NCBI RefSeq assembly: GCF_913778135.1
Contig: NZ_CAJYVU010000142.1
Coordinates: forward strand, 1 to 33,862
Direction: 5' to 3'
DNA from: an uncultured Sphingomonas sp.
GTDB taxonomy: Bacteria > Pseudomonadota > Alphaproteobacteria > Sphingomonadales > Sphingomonadaceae
Length of the DNA stretch: 33,862 nt
In this document: positions 1 through 9,738 of the stretch, piece after piece
Position numbering within the stretch: position 1 is the first letter of the stretch
Layout: each line of letters starts with the position of its first letter
Position numbers and translations under genes: made by a program
The notes under the pieces: generated by a model
Databases searched by the model: none
What the model was told of the DNA's origin: nothing
Seen by the model: only the letters and a program-made list of their open reading frames with translations

Positions 1-690
1 GCGGACGGGTCGGGGGTTGACCTCGCCAACGTCAAGATGAGCATGAACCCCTTCGACGAGATTGCGGTCGAGGAAGCGATCCGCCTGAAGGAGAAGGGTG
101 TCGTGACCGAGATCGTCGCAGTGTCGATCGGCGAGCAGAAGGCGCAGGAAACGCTGCGCACCGCGCTGGCGATGGGTGCCGACCGCGCGGTACTGGTCGT
201 CGCCGAGGGCAGGGTCGAGCCGCTCGGCGTCGCCAAGCTGCTGGCGAAGATCGTCGAGGAAGAGCAGCCGGGTCTGGTGATCCTGGGCAAGCAGGCGATC
301 GACGACGACAACAACCAGACGGGGCAGATGCTCGCCGGCCTGCTCGGCTGGGGTCAGGCGACCGCGGCGTCGAAGGTCGAGTTGTCGGCGGATAGCGCGA
401 CCGTCACGCGTGAGGTCGACGGTGGTCTGGAGACCGACACCTACAAGCTGCCCGCGATCGTCACCACCGACCTGCGCCTGAACGAGCCGCGCTACGCGAG
501 CCTGCCCAACATCATGAAGGCGAAGTCGAAGCCGATGGCGCAGAAGACGCCGGCCGATTACGGCGTCGATGTCGCCCCGCGCCTGACCACGCTGAAGGTG
601 GTCGAGCCCGCCAAGCGTCAGGCCGGCATCAAGGTCGCCGACGTCGACGAACTGGTCGGCAAGCTCAAGTCGATGGGCATCGCGAACTAA
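1..690 (+). CDS. etfB: Electron transfer flavoprotein beta subunit (5' end cut by window)
   Basis: This is the small subunit of electron transfer flavoprotein, which with EtfA accepts electrons from acyl-CoA dehydrogenases and passes them to ETF:quinone oxidoreductase. The reading frame is open from base 1 and begins [20 protein letters not shown], a strongly conserved EtfB stretch. Only about 20 N-terminal residues should therefore be missing, compared with a usual length near 250. The ATG at 37 is internal to this conserved block and is not the start. The AMP-binding segment ([20 protein letters not shown]) and the C-terminal recognition loop region ([10 protein letters not shown]) are both present. 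The stop lies 17 bases before etfA, so the two form an operon. Three acyl-CoA dehydrogenases in the same window are natural electron donors. The identification is nearly certain. Confidence 0.95.
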   Translation, partial: ADGSGVDLANVKMSMNPFDEIAVEEAIRLKEKGVVTEIVAVSIGEQKAQETLRTALAMGADRAVLVVAEGRVEPLGVAKLLAKIVEEEQPGLVILGKQAIDDDNNQTGQMLAGLLGWGQATAASKVELSADSATVTREVDGGLETDTYKLPAIVTTDLRLNEPRYASLPNIMKAKSKPMAQKTPADYGVDVAPRLTTLKVVEPAKRQAGIKVADVDELVGKLKSMGIAN

Positions 691-707
691 TCCGAAAGGA
701 CCTGAAC

Positions 708-1637
708 ATGAAGACTCTGGTGTGGGTCGAACACGATGGTTCGACCGTGAAGGACGCGACACTGTCGGCGGTGACCGCGGCGTCGAAGCTGGGCGAGGTT
801 CACCTGCTCGTCGCTGGGCAGGGCGTCGACGGTGCCGCGCAGGCGGCAGCTAGGATCGCCGGCGTCGGCAAAGTCCACGTCGCCGACGACGCCGCCTACG
901 CGCACGCGCTGGCCGAGAACGTTGCGCCGCTCGTCGTCGAGCTGATGGGGCACCACGACGCGTTCGTCGTGCCGGCGACCTCATCGGGCAAGGCGATCGC
1001 GCCGCGCGTCGCCGCGCTGCTCGACGTCATGCAGATCAGCGACATCCTGTCGGTCGAGGGCGAGGACACGTTCACGCGTCCGATCTACGCCGGCAACGCG
1101 ATCGCGACCGTGCAGACCAAGGATGCGAAGAAGGTCATCACCGTGCGCGGCACCGCGTTCGAGAAGGCCGCGACCGAGGGCGGTTCGGGCACGATCGAGG
1201 CGGTCGCCTCGACCGGCGACAAGGGTCTGGCGACCTTCGGCAGCCAGGAGCTTGCCAAGTCGGAGCGGCCTGAGCTGACCAGCGCGAAGATCATTGTCTC
1301 GGGAGGGCGCGCGCTCGGCTCGGGCGAGAAGTTCCACGAGCTGATCGAGCCGCTCGCCGACAAGCTGCACGCGGGCGTGGGTGCAAGCCGCGCGGCGGTC
1401 GACGCAGGCTATGTGCCCAACGACTATCAGGTCGGTCAGACCGGCAAGATCGTCGCGCCGGAAGTCTATGTCGCGGTCGGCATCTCGGGCGCGATCCAGC
1501 ACCTCGCCGGCATGAAGGACAGCAAGACGATCATCGCGATCAACAAGGACGAGGACGCGCCGATCTTCCAGGTCGCGGACATCGGCCTGGTCGGCGACCT
1601 CTTCAAGCTGGTCCCGGAACTGACCGAAAAGCTGTAG
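708..1637 (+). CDS. etfA: Electron transfer flavoprotein alpha subunit
   Basis: This is the 309-residue FAD-binding subunit of electron transfer flavoprotein, at the usual family length. The C-terminal FAD domain is typical: [41 protein letters not shown], then [20 protein letters not shown]. The ATG at 708 follows an AAAGGA Shine-Dalgarno sequence, and the gene sits 17 bases after etfB, so co-translation is likely. It ends 15 bases from the stop of the convergent nitronate monooxygenase gene, with no obvious hairpin between them. It could be the cell's general ETF or one dedicated to the catabolic genes here; sequence alone does not separate these. Confidence 0.95.
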   Translation: MKTLVWVEHDGSTVKDATLSAVTAASKLGEVHLLVAGQGVDGAAQAAARIAGVGKVHVADDAAYAHALAENVAPLVVELMGHHDAFVVPATSSGKAIAPRVAALLDVMQISDILSVEGEDTFTRPIYAGNAIATVQTKDAKKVITVRGTAFEKAATEGGSGTIEAVASTGDKGLATFGSQELAKSERPELTSAKIIVSGGRALGSGEKFHELIEPLADKLHAGVGASRAAVDAGYVPNDYQVGQTGKIVAPEVYVAVGISGAIQHLAGMKDSKTIIAINKDEDAPIFQVADIGLVGDLFKLVPELTEKL

Positions 1638-1652
1638 TCAAGGTCTCCCGCT

Positions 1653-2810
<1,158 letters not shown>

Positions 2811-2838
2811 CTATACCTGACGGGCGGGAGAAGCAGAT

Positions 2839-4065
2839 ATGACGTCGCAAGCCCTTGAGGGGGTCAGGATTCTGGATCTCAGCCGCATCCTAGCGGCACC
2901 GTTCGCCAGCCAGTTGCTTGCCGATCTGGGTGCGGAAGTCATCAAGGTGGAGCGGCCCGGCGTCGGCGACGACGCGCGACAGTACGGCCCGCCGTTCCTG
3001 GCCGATGCGGACGGCAAGGATACTCGTGATGCCGGCTTCTACCTGTCATGCAACCGCAACAAGCGTGCAATCACCGTCGACCATTCGACCGTCGAGGGCG
3101 CGGCGATCATTCGCGAGCTGGCGGCGAAATCCGACGTGTTGATCGAGAACTTTCGCACCGGCGTCCTCGCCAAGTACGGCCTTGACCATGAGTCGCTCAG
3201 AGCGGCGAACCCCAGGCTCGTTTATTGCTCGATCACGGGTTACGGTCAGGATGGTCCCTACGCCGACCGGCCCGGCTATGACGGAGTGTTCCAGGCGATG
3301 TGCGGGATGATGAGCGTGTCGGGCTTGCCCGACGGCGAGCCCGGCGGCGGACCAATGAAGGTCGGCGTGTCGATCGTCGACATCCTGACCGGTCTCTATG
3401 CCGCGAACGCGATCCAGGCGGCGCTGCGTCATCGCGATCGGACAGGGCAAGGGCAGCATATCGATCTGGCGCTGCTCGATTGCGGGCTCGCTTCGCTTTC
3501 GCACTACGTCCAGAACTATCTCATTTCGGGCAAGGTCCCGGCGCGACGGGGCAATGGCGGCTATGGCGGCATCCCGTCGCAAACGTTCCGCTGCGCCGAT
3601 CACGAAATTTTCGTCGTCGCGAGTACCAATCGCCAGTTTGCGGCGCTGACCCGTGCGCTCGGTCAGCCCGAGCTTGCCGGCGACCCGCGCTTCGACGAGG
3701 TCAGCCGCCGTATCGAGAATCGGGAAGCGCTGCTCGCGATCTTGGGCGAGGCGTTCGCGCAGCGGCCAGCGGCCGAATGGCTGGCGTCGCTCGAAGCAGC
3801 CGATGTGCCTGCAAGCCCCGTCAACGACGTGAAGACCGTCTTCGACAATCCCCAGATCTGCCACCGTGAAATGCTGTCGTCGGTGGATCATCCGGTCGCC
3901 GGTACGATCAAGGTGCTCCGCAATCCGATCCGGCTGTCGGAAACGCCGATCGGTCCGCCGCGCGCGCCGCCGGTACTGGGGCAGGACAACGACGCGGTAC
4001 TGCGCGGGCTGCTCGGCCGCAGCGACGAGGAAATCGCTGCCCTGCAAGCACATGGTGTCATTTGA
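2839..4065 (+). CDS. Class III (CaiB/BaiF family) CoA-transferase
   Basis: This 408-residue protein belongs to the family III CoA-transferases, which move CoA between carboxylic acids via an aspartyl-CoA intermediate. The N-terminus LEGVRILDLSRILAAPFASQ and LGAEVIKVERP is classic. The catalytic aspartate should be D148 in DRPGYDGVFQAM, matching the GYD motif of formyl-CoA transferase. GQGQHIDLALLDC and the C-terminal VNDVKTVFDNPQ are also typical. GGGAGA lies about 10 bases before the ATG. In this setting it could activate a carboxylic acid made by the oxygenase and dehydrogenase genes downstream, feeding the acyl-CoA dehydrogenase operon. Its CoA donor and acceptor cannot be read from the sequence. 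A hairpin follows directly after the stop codon. Confidence 0.92.
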   Translation: MTSQALEGVRILDLSRILAAPFASQLLADLGAEVIKVERPGVGDDARQYGPPFLADADGKDTRDAGFYLSCNRNKRAITVDHSTVEGAAIIRELAAKSDVLIENFRTGVLAKYGLDHESLRAANPRLVYCSITGYGQDGPYADRPGYDGVFQAMCGMMSVSGLPDGEPGGGPMKVGVSIVDILTGLYAANAIQAALRHRDRTGQGQHIDLALLDCGLASLSHYVQNYLISGKVPARRGNGGYGGIPSQTFRCADHEIFVVASTNRQFAALTRALGQPELAGDPRFDEVSRRIENREALLAILGEAFAQRPAAEWLASLEAADVPASPVNDVKTVFDNPQICHREMLSSVDHPVAGTIKVLRNPIRLSETPIGPPRAPPVLGQDNDAVLRGLLGRSDEEIAALQAHGVI

Positions 4066-4067
4066 GG

Positions 4068-4099
4068 TCGGGCGATCGCGATTGCGATCAAGCGCCCGA
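4068..4099. terminator. Hairpin just after the CoA-transferase stop; candidate terminator or attenuator
   Basis: TCGGGC plus GATCGC can pair with GCGATC and GCCCGA around a GATT loop, giving a 12-bp stem with a four-base bulge on the 3' side. It begins three bases after the CoA-transferase stop codon. No T-run follows, so an intrinsic terminator is not proven. It may protect the mRNA end or lower read-through into the flavoprotein gene. Confidence 0.35.
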
Positions 4100-4172
4100 T
4101 GCGCTTGAGCATGCCGGCAAGTAAGGGGCACCAACTGGCACGGCGTTCAGTTGAGGCCGGAGGAGAGTAAGA

Positions 4173-5909
4173 ATGTCTGAAATGCCGGCGCTGCAATCCG
4201 AATATGACCTGATTGTCATTGGATCGGGGGGCGGGTCGATGGCGGCGGCGCTGACTGCCAAGACGCTCGGCAAGCGGGCGGTGATCTTGGAGAAGATGGA
4301 CAAGGTCGGCGGCTCGACGAGCTTTTCGGGCGGCGTCTGGTGGATTCCGAACAGCTCGCTCCTCCGTGAGGCAGGTATCGAGGACAGCTACGAGAAATCA
4401 CGGCGATATTACGACAGTGTCGTCACCTATCGTGGGCCTGGCGTGACACCGGCGCGGCGCGACGCCTTTCTCAAGGGGGCGCCGCGGATGCTCGACTTCC
4501 TCATCGGATTGGGCCTGAAAGTCAGGCGTCCGCAGCCTAATTGGCCCGATTACTATGACGAGCTTCCCGGCGGGCTTCGCGAAGGCCGCTCGATCATGCC
4601 CGCCAAGTTCAACCTGAAGGAGCTCGGCGCGTGGAAGGATCGGCTGGCGCTCTACGGCCCGCTGACCCATATGCCGATGGGTTCGGACGAGTTCCCGGTG
4701 CTGTTTCTGCTCAAGCGGACGATGGCCGGAAAGCTGATGGCAGCGAAATACGCCGCGCTGATGCTGCGCGACAAGATCACCGGGCGGCAAACAGTGTCGA
4801 ACGGCGCGGCGATACAGGGACGGATGCTCCAGATTGCGCTGCGCGAGGGCGTCGAACTGCATCGCTCGACCCCGGTCACGCGCTTTATCGTCGAGAAGGA
4901 TCGAGTCGTCGGCGTCGTGGTCGAACAGAATGGCCGCGAGATCGAGGTGCGCGCGCGTGACGGCGTGATCGCCAATGTCGGCGGTTTCTCGCGCAACAAG
5001 GAGATGCGCGAGCGGGTGATGGGCGGGCTGCCGACGTCGAACGAATGGACCAATGCCAATCCGGGCGACACCGGCGAAGTCATTCAGGCGATGATGGACA
5101 TGGGCGCCGCGACCGACTGCCTCGACGCGGCCTGGTGGGTCGTGACCTCACGCAACACCGACGGCAGCTGGCCCGAGGGGGCGGTGTGGACCGACGGGAC
5201 GGTGGTACCGTTCATGCACCACCTCGACCTAAGCCAGCCCTTCTCGATCATGGTCGACCAGGACGGCCGACGCATCGCCGACGAGGCCGGCGCCTATATG
5301 GAGATCGGCGAGCGCCTCTACCAGCGCCAGCGCGATACCGGACGGGCGGTGCCCGCATGGGTCATCTTCGACAAGCGCCATCGCGAGCGGTACAACTGGG
5401 GCGCATCGCAGCCCGGCGTCACGCCGAAGTCATGGCTCGAAAGCGGCTATATGAAGAAGGCCGATACGCTGGCCGCGCTTGCCGCGGCTTGCGGGATCGA
5501 CGCCGCTGGGCTGGAGGCGGAGGTCGCGCGCTACAATCGGTTCTGCAAAACGGGCGTTGACGAGGATTACGGGCGCGGCAGTCGCGCCTTCGACAATGCG
5601 CACGGCGATCCGACGGTGAAGCCAAATCCCAATCTGGGTGCGATCGAGCAGGGGCCCTTCTATGCCGTCGCCATCTATCCGGGTGACGTGGGTACCGCGG
5701 GCGGTGTCGTCGCCGACGAATATGCAAGGGTGCTGCGCGAGGACGGATCGGTAATCGAGGGCCTTTATGCGGTCGGCAACTCGACGGCGTCGGTGTTTGG
5801 ACGATGCTATCCGGGGGCAGGCGCCAGTATCGGTGCGTCCTTCACCTTCGGCTATATTGCGGCTCATCACAGCGCGGGCTCGAACGAGCTGTCCCGGATC
5901 CTGAGCTGA
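4173..5909 (+). CDS. FAD-dependent oxidoreductase, 3-ketosteroid delta1-dehydrogenase / fumarate reductase flavoprotein family
   Basis: This 578-residue flavoprotein opens with a dinucleotide-binding fold (YDLIVIGSGGGSMAAALTAK, then VILEKMDKVGGSTSFSGG) and ends with GNSTASVFGRCYPGAGASIG, the typical FAD-binding-2 closing segment. FYAVAIYPGDVGTAGG near the C-terminus resembles the active-site segment of 3-oxosteroid 1-dehydrogenases, and the length suits that family, which removes two hydrogens next to a ring ketone. A strong GGAGGAGAG lies just before the ATG at 4173. No signal peptide is visible. The same fold serves fumarate and urocanate reductases and other enone reductases, so a steroid substrate is only one option. 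The neighbouring Rieske oxygenase and CoA-pathway genes favour degradation of a cyclic ketone-containing compound, which is inference. Confidence 0.85.
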   Translation: MSEMPALQSEYDLIVIGSGGGSMAAALTAKTLGKRAVILEKMDKVGGSTSFSGGVWWIPNSSLLREAGIEDSYEKSRRYYDSVVTYRGPGVTPARRDAFLKGAPRMLDFLIGLGLKVRRPQPNWPDYYDELPGGLREGRSIMPAKFNLKELGAWKDRLALYGPLTHMPMGSDEFPVLFLLKRTMAGKLMAAKYAALMLRDKITGRQTVSNGAAIQGRMLQIALREGVELHRSTPVTRFIVEKDRVVGVVVEQNGREIEVRARDGVIANVGGFSRNKEMRERVMGGLPTSNEWTNANPGDTGEVIQAMMDMGAATDCLDAAWWVVTSRNTDGSWPEGAVWTDGTVVPFMHHLDLSQPFSIMVDQDGRRIADEAGAYMEIGERLYQRQRDTGRAVPAWVIFDKRHRERYNWGASQPGVTPKSWLESGYMKKADTLAALAAACGIDAAGLEAEVARYNRFCKTGVDEDYGRGSRAFDNAHGDPTVKPNPNLGAIEQGPFYAVAIYPGDVGTAGGVVADEYARVLREDGSVIEGLYAVGNSTASVFGRCYPGAGASIGASFTFGYIAAHHSAGSNELSRILS

Positions 5910-6171
5910 CCGACCGCCCTTGGTGTCGTGAGCATTCGCCGGAGCCGTCATCATCCATGCTCCGAAGGCGCGTGCCACAAGCCTATGAGGCGGGCGCGCT
6001 TCGCCAATGTGGCTGGAATGCTGACGCAAGCCGTTTTTGATATCTCCGATCGGATTTCGCGGATGCGATGGACGAACGGACCGAAAAGCCTTTCGATAAG
6101 GGCACTTGTCATTACATCCCGAAAAGCCGACATTATTCGAAAGCGCTGAAGCGCGGCGTAAGGAGTTGGAT
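5910..6171. promoter_or_regulatory. Leader and possible promoter region of the Rieske oxygenase gene
   Basis: This gap of 262 bases has no convincing gene. The ten-base element CCGAAAAGCC occurs twice, at 6081-6090 and 6119-6128. A loose sigma70-like pair, TTGTCA at 6106 and CATTAT at 6131, has a rather long 19-base spacer. A perfect ten-base palindrome TCCGATCGGA lies at 6045-6054. An AAGGAG at 6160-6165 sits six bases before ATG 6172, which fixes the oxygenase start. None of the promoter elements is strong enough to be called with confidence. Confidence 0.3.
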
Positions 6172-7506
6172 ATGGCAACCGTCGTCGACACGCGTCCGCG
6201 AGACGTGATCCGGGTCTCCAAACGGGGTTACCTTTCGAAGGATTTCCTGGAGAAGGAAAACGAACGTCTCTGGCCGCGCGTTTGGCAGGTTGCCTGCCGC
6301 GAGGAGGAGATTCCTAACCCCGGCGATTATAGCGTCTATGATGTCGCCGACGAGACGATCGTCGTGGTGCGCAATCGCGACGGCGGCTTTAACGCGTTCC
6401 ATAACGTCTGCCCGCATCGCGGCCGGCAGATCATGGAAGGGTGCGGCCATGCCGTGAACTTCCGCTGCCAGTATCACAATTGGACGTTCAATCTAAACGG
6501 CAAGAACGTCGCGGTGCAGGACCGCGACGACTGGGCCGGTACGCTGGATCGTGAAGGTATCGATCTTCAAAAGGTCAAGACCGCAAGCTGGGGCGGATTT
6601 GTCTGGATCAACATGGATCCTGACAGCGAGACGCTGGAGGAATATCTCGGCGTCGTACCGGAATATCTCGACCCGTTCGAGTTCGAGAACATGCGCTACC
6701 GCTGGTCGCTGGAACTGCACCTGCCATGCAATTGGAAGACCGCGCTCGAAGCCTTCATGGAAGGTTATCATGTCGCCGCGACGCATACCCAGCTGCTCGA
6801 CGAGCAGGGCGAGGACTATACGACCAGCTTCGCACACGGGAAACACAGCCATTTCGGTTATTGGAATTCAACTGCGATGTTGGGCACGCCATCGCCACGC
6901 TTGAAGAAGGCTACGCCGGCGGACGTGCGCCCGGGCGTGGTGGAGTTTTTCCGCAAGATGGAGGACACGTTCGGCGCGATCTTCACCGACCGCGATTACG
7001 AAGCGGCCAAGAAGATTATGGATGAGGTGCCCGCCGACGCCGATCCGATGACAGCGTTCGGCATGGCAGTTGAGCTGGGCCGGCGCGCAGCGGAGGAGGA
7101 TGGCTGCGGCTACCCGCCCAACCTGACGCCCGAGGCAATGTTCAAGGCCGGGACCGACTGGCATGTCTTTCCCAATTGCGTGACGTTGCCCTATTTCGAT
7201 GGTGCCGTCTGGTATCGCGCGCGTCCGGACGGCAACGATCCCGACAAGTGCATCTTCAACATTTGGTCACTCAAGCGCTACGGCCCCGGCAAGGAGCCGA
7301 AGGTCGAGACACGCGTCGTCAAGGACGTCAGTGGCGAGACCTTTGGGCAGATCGTCGACCAAGACGTTGCCAACATGGCAAAGGTGCAAAAGGGGATGAA
7401 GAGCCGCGCCTTCCGCTACGCCCGCCCCAATCCGGTGCAGGAGGTCGAAATCATCAACTTCCACAAGCATCTCGAGGAATATGTCGACGGCACGCATAGC
7501 GACTAA
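6172..7506 (+). CDS. Rieske non-haem iron oxygenase, large (alpha) subunit
   Basis: This is the terminal oxygenase component of a ring-hydroxylating or related monooxygenase system. The Rieske [2Fe-2S] ligands are C80, H82, C99 and H102 in NVCPHRG and FRCQYHNW. The mononuclear iron histidines are H200 and H205 in MEGYHVAATH, with D398 in VDQDVANMAKVQKGM as the probable carboxylate ligand. The ATG at 6172 follows AAGGAG by six bases and gives 444 residues, a usual length; an upstream in-frame ATG at 6106 lacks such a site. No beta subunit, ferredoxin or reductase gene is adjacent, so the enzyme may be an alpha-only trimer fed by partners encoded elsewhere. Its substrate is unknown. A large perfect hairpin follows about 45 bases downstream. 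Confidence 0.94.
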   Translation: MATVVDTRPRDVIRVSKRGYLSKDFLEKENERLWPRVWQVACREEEIPNPGDYSVYDVADETIVVVRNRDGGFNAFHNVCPHRGRQIMEGCGHAVNFRCQYHNWTFNLNGKNVAVQDRDDWAGTLDREGIDLQKVKTASWGGFVWINMDPDSETLEEYLGVVPEYLDPFEFENMRYRWSLELHLPCNWKTALEAFMEGYHVAATHTQLLDEQGEDYTTSFAHGKHSHFGYWNSTAMLGTPSPRLKKATPADVRPGVVEFFRKMEDTFGAIFTDRDYEAAKKIMDEVPADADPMTAFGMAVELGRRAAEEDGCGYPPNLTPEAMFKAGTDWHVFPNCVTLPYFDGAVWYRARPDGNDPDKCIFNIWSLKRYGPGKEPKVETRVVKDVSGETFGQIVDQDVANMAKVQKGMKSRAFRYARPNPVQEVEIINFHKHLEEYVDGTHSD

Positions 7507-7551
7507 AACGGGTATCGATGAGGCGGTGGCGAGCAGGGCTGTATCCTCACC

Positions 7552-7603
7552 CGAGCGCTGCGAACGTCGTTCAGGCAGGTCTGAACGACGTTCGCAGCGC
7601 TCG
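7552..7603. repeat. Perfect 23-bp inverted repeat with 6-base loop
   Basis: Bases 7552-7574 are the exact reverse complement of 7581-7603, leaving a six-base loop GCAGGT. Each arm also carries its own near-palindrome: GAACGTCGTTC at 7562-7572 and GAACGACGTTC at 7583-7593, whose centres are 21 bp apart. It begins 45 bases after the Rieske oxygenase stop. No T-run follows on either strand, so a simple intrinsic terminator is unlikely. It may be an mRNA-stabilising structure, a double operator, or a mobile-element remnant. Confidence 0.85.
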
Positions 7604-7689
7604 CGTTCGCACCGGCCGGCGCGCAGTGCGCTGCGTTGATCGCGCCGTCTGATCGTCTCGCATCGGTTGCGGTGCGAAGGGTCATGATG

Positions 7690-8594
7690 CCGAGATAGGC
7701 TTGCTACTTGTTCCTCCGCGTTCGATGAGCATGTGCGCGACCTGCTCCAAAGGCAGGAGATGTTCAGTCGGCACCGCTACTGTGCCTTCTGTCACTCAGC
7801 CGGTGGCGCAAGCGAGATCGGCCCGGTCGGGTTCGACCCCCAATCATGGCGGGTGGTTCGATGCGGCCAAACCGGTCGATCATTGCCGCCGTCACAATGC
7901 CAATACGACCGCAGGCATGGGCGGCGCGGCGGAGGCGGGCTGCTGCGTTGTCACCTAACGTGCTGACGACACGATCGATTTGCTAGCAGCGTAGCTGATC
8001 GACGTCGACCAACAGAACCGCATCCAGTCCCAAGTTCAGAGATGGCCTACGGTGTTGTTTGCGCTTGGAGGCTATGATGAAGGTACTATGTCGACGTGCC
8101 GTATAAGTCGTGAAACGACCGATAGCGGCGGTGGCACCGGTCACGACCATAGCTTCCTGCGGGTTAGGGCGAATGTGGCACTCTTCGAGAAAAAGGGCCG
8201 GTTAACCCCGAGTTCGAGATACCCGCGGTGACGGCGTCTGGCAGCTCGTCGGGGCAGAGAGCCTCGCGGCCTGCTCGCGCGAAGGCGACCTAGACTTAGG
8301 CATGTTGTTTGATCGGATTGAGCATGACGACGACGTAGTCGCCGCTGGCAACGCCGCGTGCCGCTTCGCGTGACCCATCGACGGTGCCAATGACGTCATA
8401 GCCGGGCATGTCCGCTAGGCTGAGCGCCAGTGATCGCGAAACATGCCCGATCGCTATTTGGCGTCCGTCAGAGTGACGGCAGCGACAGCGACCTGAACGC
8501 GCAATTTACCGACGCTGGGTTTTGGTAGCGGTTGGTTGCCAACACTTAAGGCCGTCGGATCGCCTTAGATGGCGAAACTGACGACACGTATTAC
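7690..8594 (-). pseudogene. Decayed medium-chain dehydrogenase/quinone oxidoreductase (MDR) gene
   Basis: The gap holds a whole MDR-family gene broken by stops and frameshifts. Reading leftward on the minus strand: VIRVVSFAI-stop-GDPTALSVG and PLPKPSVGKLRVQVAVAAV resemble the MDR N-terminus; TDAK-stop-RSGMFRDH follows, with further in-frame stops at 8454-8456 and 8415-8417; then PGYDVIGTVDG and VASGDYVVVM in a shifted frame; CPDELPDAVTAG near 8210-8250; a Rossmann-like EAMVVTGATAAIGRF at about 8110-8155; GDNAAARLRRAAHACGRIG; and a C-terminal LLPLEQVAHMLIERGG at 7709-7760. The order and spacing match a protein of about 325 residues. It lies 12 bases after the SDR stop on the same strand, so it was probably once co-transcribed. 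The family call is from conserved motifs by eye. Confidence 0.75.
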
Positions 8595-8605
8595 CGACGC
8601 TGCAC

Positions 8606-9580
8606 TCAGGAATAGACCCCTTGCGCACGCGCCGCACGAGCGACGGCATCGAATTCCTCGTACACGTTCATCGGCTCGGACCAATTCGCCATTGTCTCGA
8701 TTTGATCGAAATGAGCGCCGATATCTTCGATCGTGGGCGGCGTCACGCCGGCAGGCGCAACCCAGCCATCGACCGCGCAGATGCGCACGCGGGCGTAGCG
8801 GCCCGAATTGCTGGAATACAGACCGTGCGTCGCGCTGCACACCTCGCTGACCAGATACAGCGCCAGCGGTACGTTGAATGGAGGGATGACCCGCCCCGCA
8901 CTTGCAGTGAAATCGGCGTTCCGGACCGCGTCGGCGAAGGGCGGGATTTCCATGAAGCCAGGATCCATTTCGGCGGCAAGCCGCGAGTCGGCGGTCGGTA
9001 GCAGCACGTTTGACTGGATGCCGTAGGCTGCTCCCTCGAGCGCGACGACGTTGCTCAGACCGACGAGGCCGCACTTGGCGGCGCCGTAGTTCGCCTGCCA
9101 CGCATGGCCGAAGACGCCCGATGCCGACGCCGTGAACAGCATCCGGCCATAGCCGCCGCGGCGCATCGCTCGATAAGCCGGCTGACCGACATAGAAGGCA
9201 CCCTTCAGATGGACGTCGAGGATCGTGTCGATCTGCTCGTCGGTCAGATCATCGAAACGGTTGTTGCGTAGGAAGCCGGCATTGTTGATGCAGATGTCGA
9301 CACGACCCCAGTTGTCGAGTGCCGCCTGCACGATCGCAGAGCCACCGGCTCGCGTGGCGACGCTTTCGTGGCTGGCGACCGCCTCGCCGCCCGTTGCCCT
9401 GATTTCCTCCACCACGCGATCGGCGGCCGTCACCGACTGACCGTGGCCGGACCCGGAACCGCCAAGGTCGTTAACCACCACCCGTGCCCCGCGCCGCGCC
9501 AGTTCGAGCGCATATTCCCGGCCGAGGCCGTTGCCGGCACCGGTGACGATAGCGACGCGGTCGTCGAAGCGAATGTTCAC
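8606..9580 (-). CDS. Short-chain dehydrogenase/reductase, MFE-2-type (3R)-hydroxyacyl-CoA dehydrogenase-like
   Basis: This 324-residue SDR has the cofactor motif TGAGNGLG at 13-20, the insert VVVNDLGGSGSGHGQS that is typical of the dehydrogenase domain of peroxisomal multifunctional enzyme 2, NNAG at 99-102, and the catalytic set S152, Y165 and K169 (YGAAK). It probably oxidises a 3-hydroxyacyl-CoA or a hydroxyl on a ring compound using NAD(P)+. The GTG at 9580 is chosen because GGAGAGG lies a few bases upstream and family similarity begins there; an earlier in-frame ATG at 9631 would add an unlikely leader. Unlike eukaryotic MFE-2 it carries no hydratase or sterol-carrier domain. It is divergent from the alpha/beta hydrolase gene and once preceded the dead MDR gene. 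Confidence 0.88.
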   Translation of the reverse strand: MNIRFDDRVAIVTGAGNGLGREYALELARRGARVVVNDLGGSGSGHGQSVTAADRVVEEIRATGGEAVASHESVATRAGGSAIVQAALDNWGRVDICINNAGFLRNNRFDDLTDEQIDTILDVHLKGAFYVGQPAYRAMRRGGYGRMLFTASASGVFGHAWQANYGAAKCGLVGLSNVVALEGAAYGIQSNVLLPTADSRLAAEMDPGFMEIPPFADAVRNADFTASAGRVIPPFNVPLALYLVSEVCSATHGLYSSNSGRYARVRICAVDGWVAPAGVTPPTIEDIGAHFDQIETMANWSEPMNVYEEFDAVARAARAQGVYS

Positions 9581-9738
9581 AGGGCCTCTCCAAGTCGATG
9601 GTGCGGAGACGGTGATCGGAGCTGCCGCCATCGTCGAGATGTCTGCGCGAATATCGGCTCCGTGATACTCGCCGGCGAGATCGCCCCATGCGCGCGCGCG
9701 CTGCTAGGATCGCGACATCGACTGCACGAGGAAGCATC

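Noticed and set aside
3046-4134. 362-residue minus-strand open frame
   Set aside because: It is fully antisense to the CoA-transferase, which carries clear family motifs and a good ribosome-binding site.
7733-7966. Small plus-strand open frame with a CAFCH haem-binding-like motif (possible cytochrome c)
   Set aside because: It is antisense to the C-terminal part of the decayed MDR gene, has no signal peptide or distal Met ligand, and no ribosome-binding site; the CxxCH is best explained by chance.
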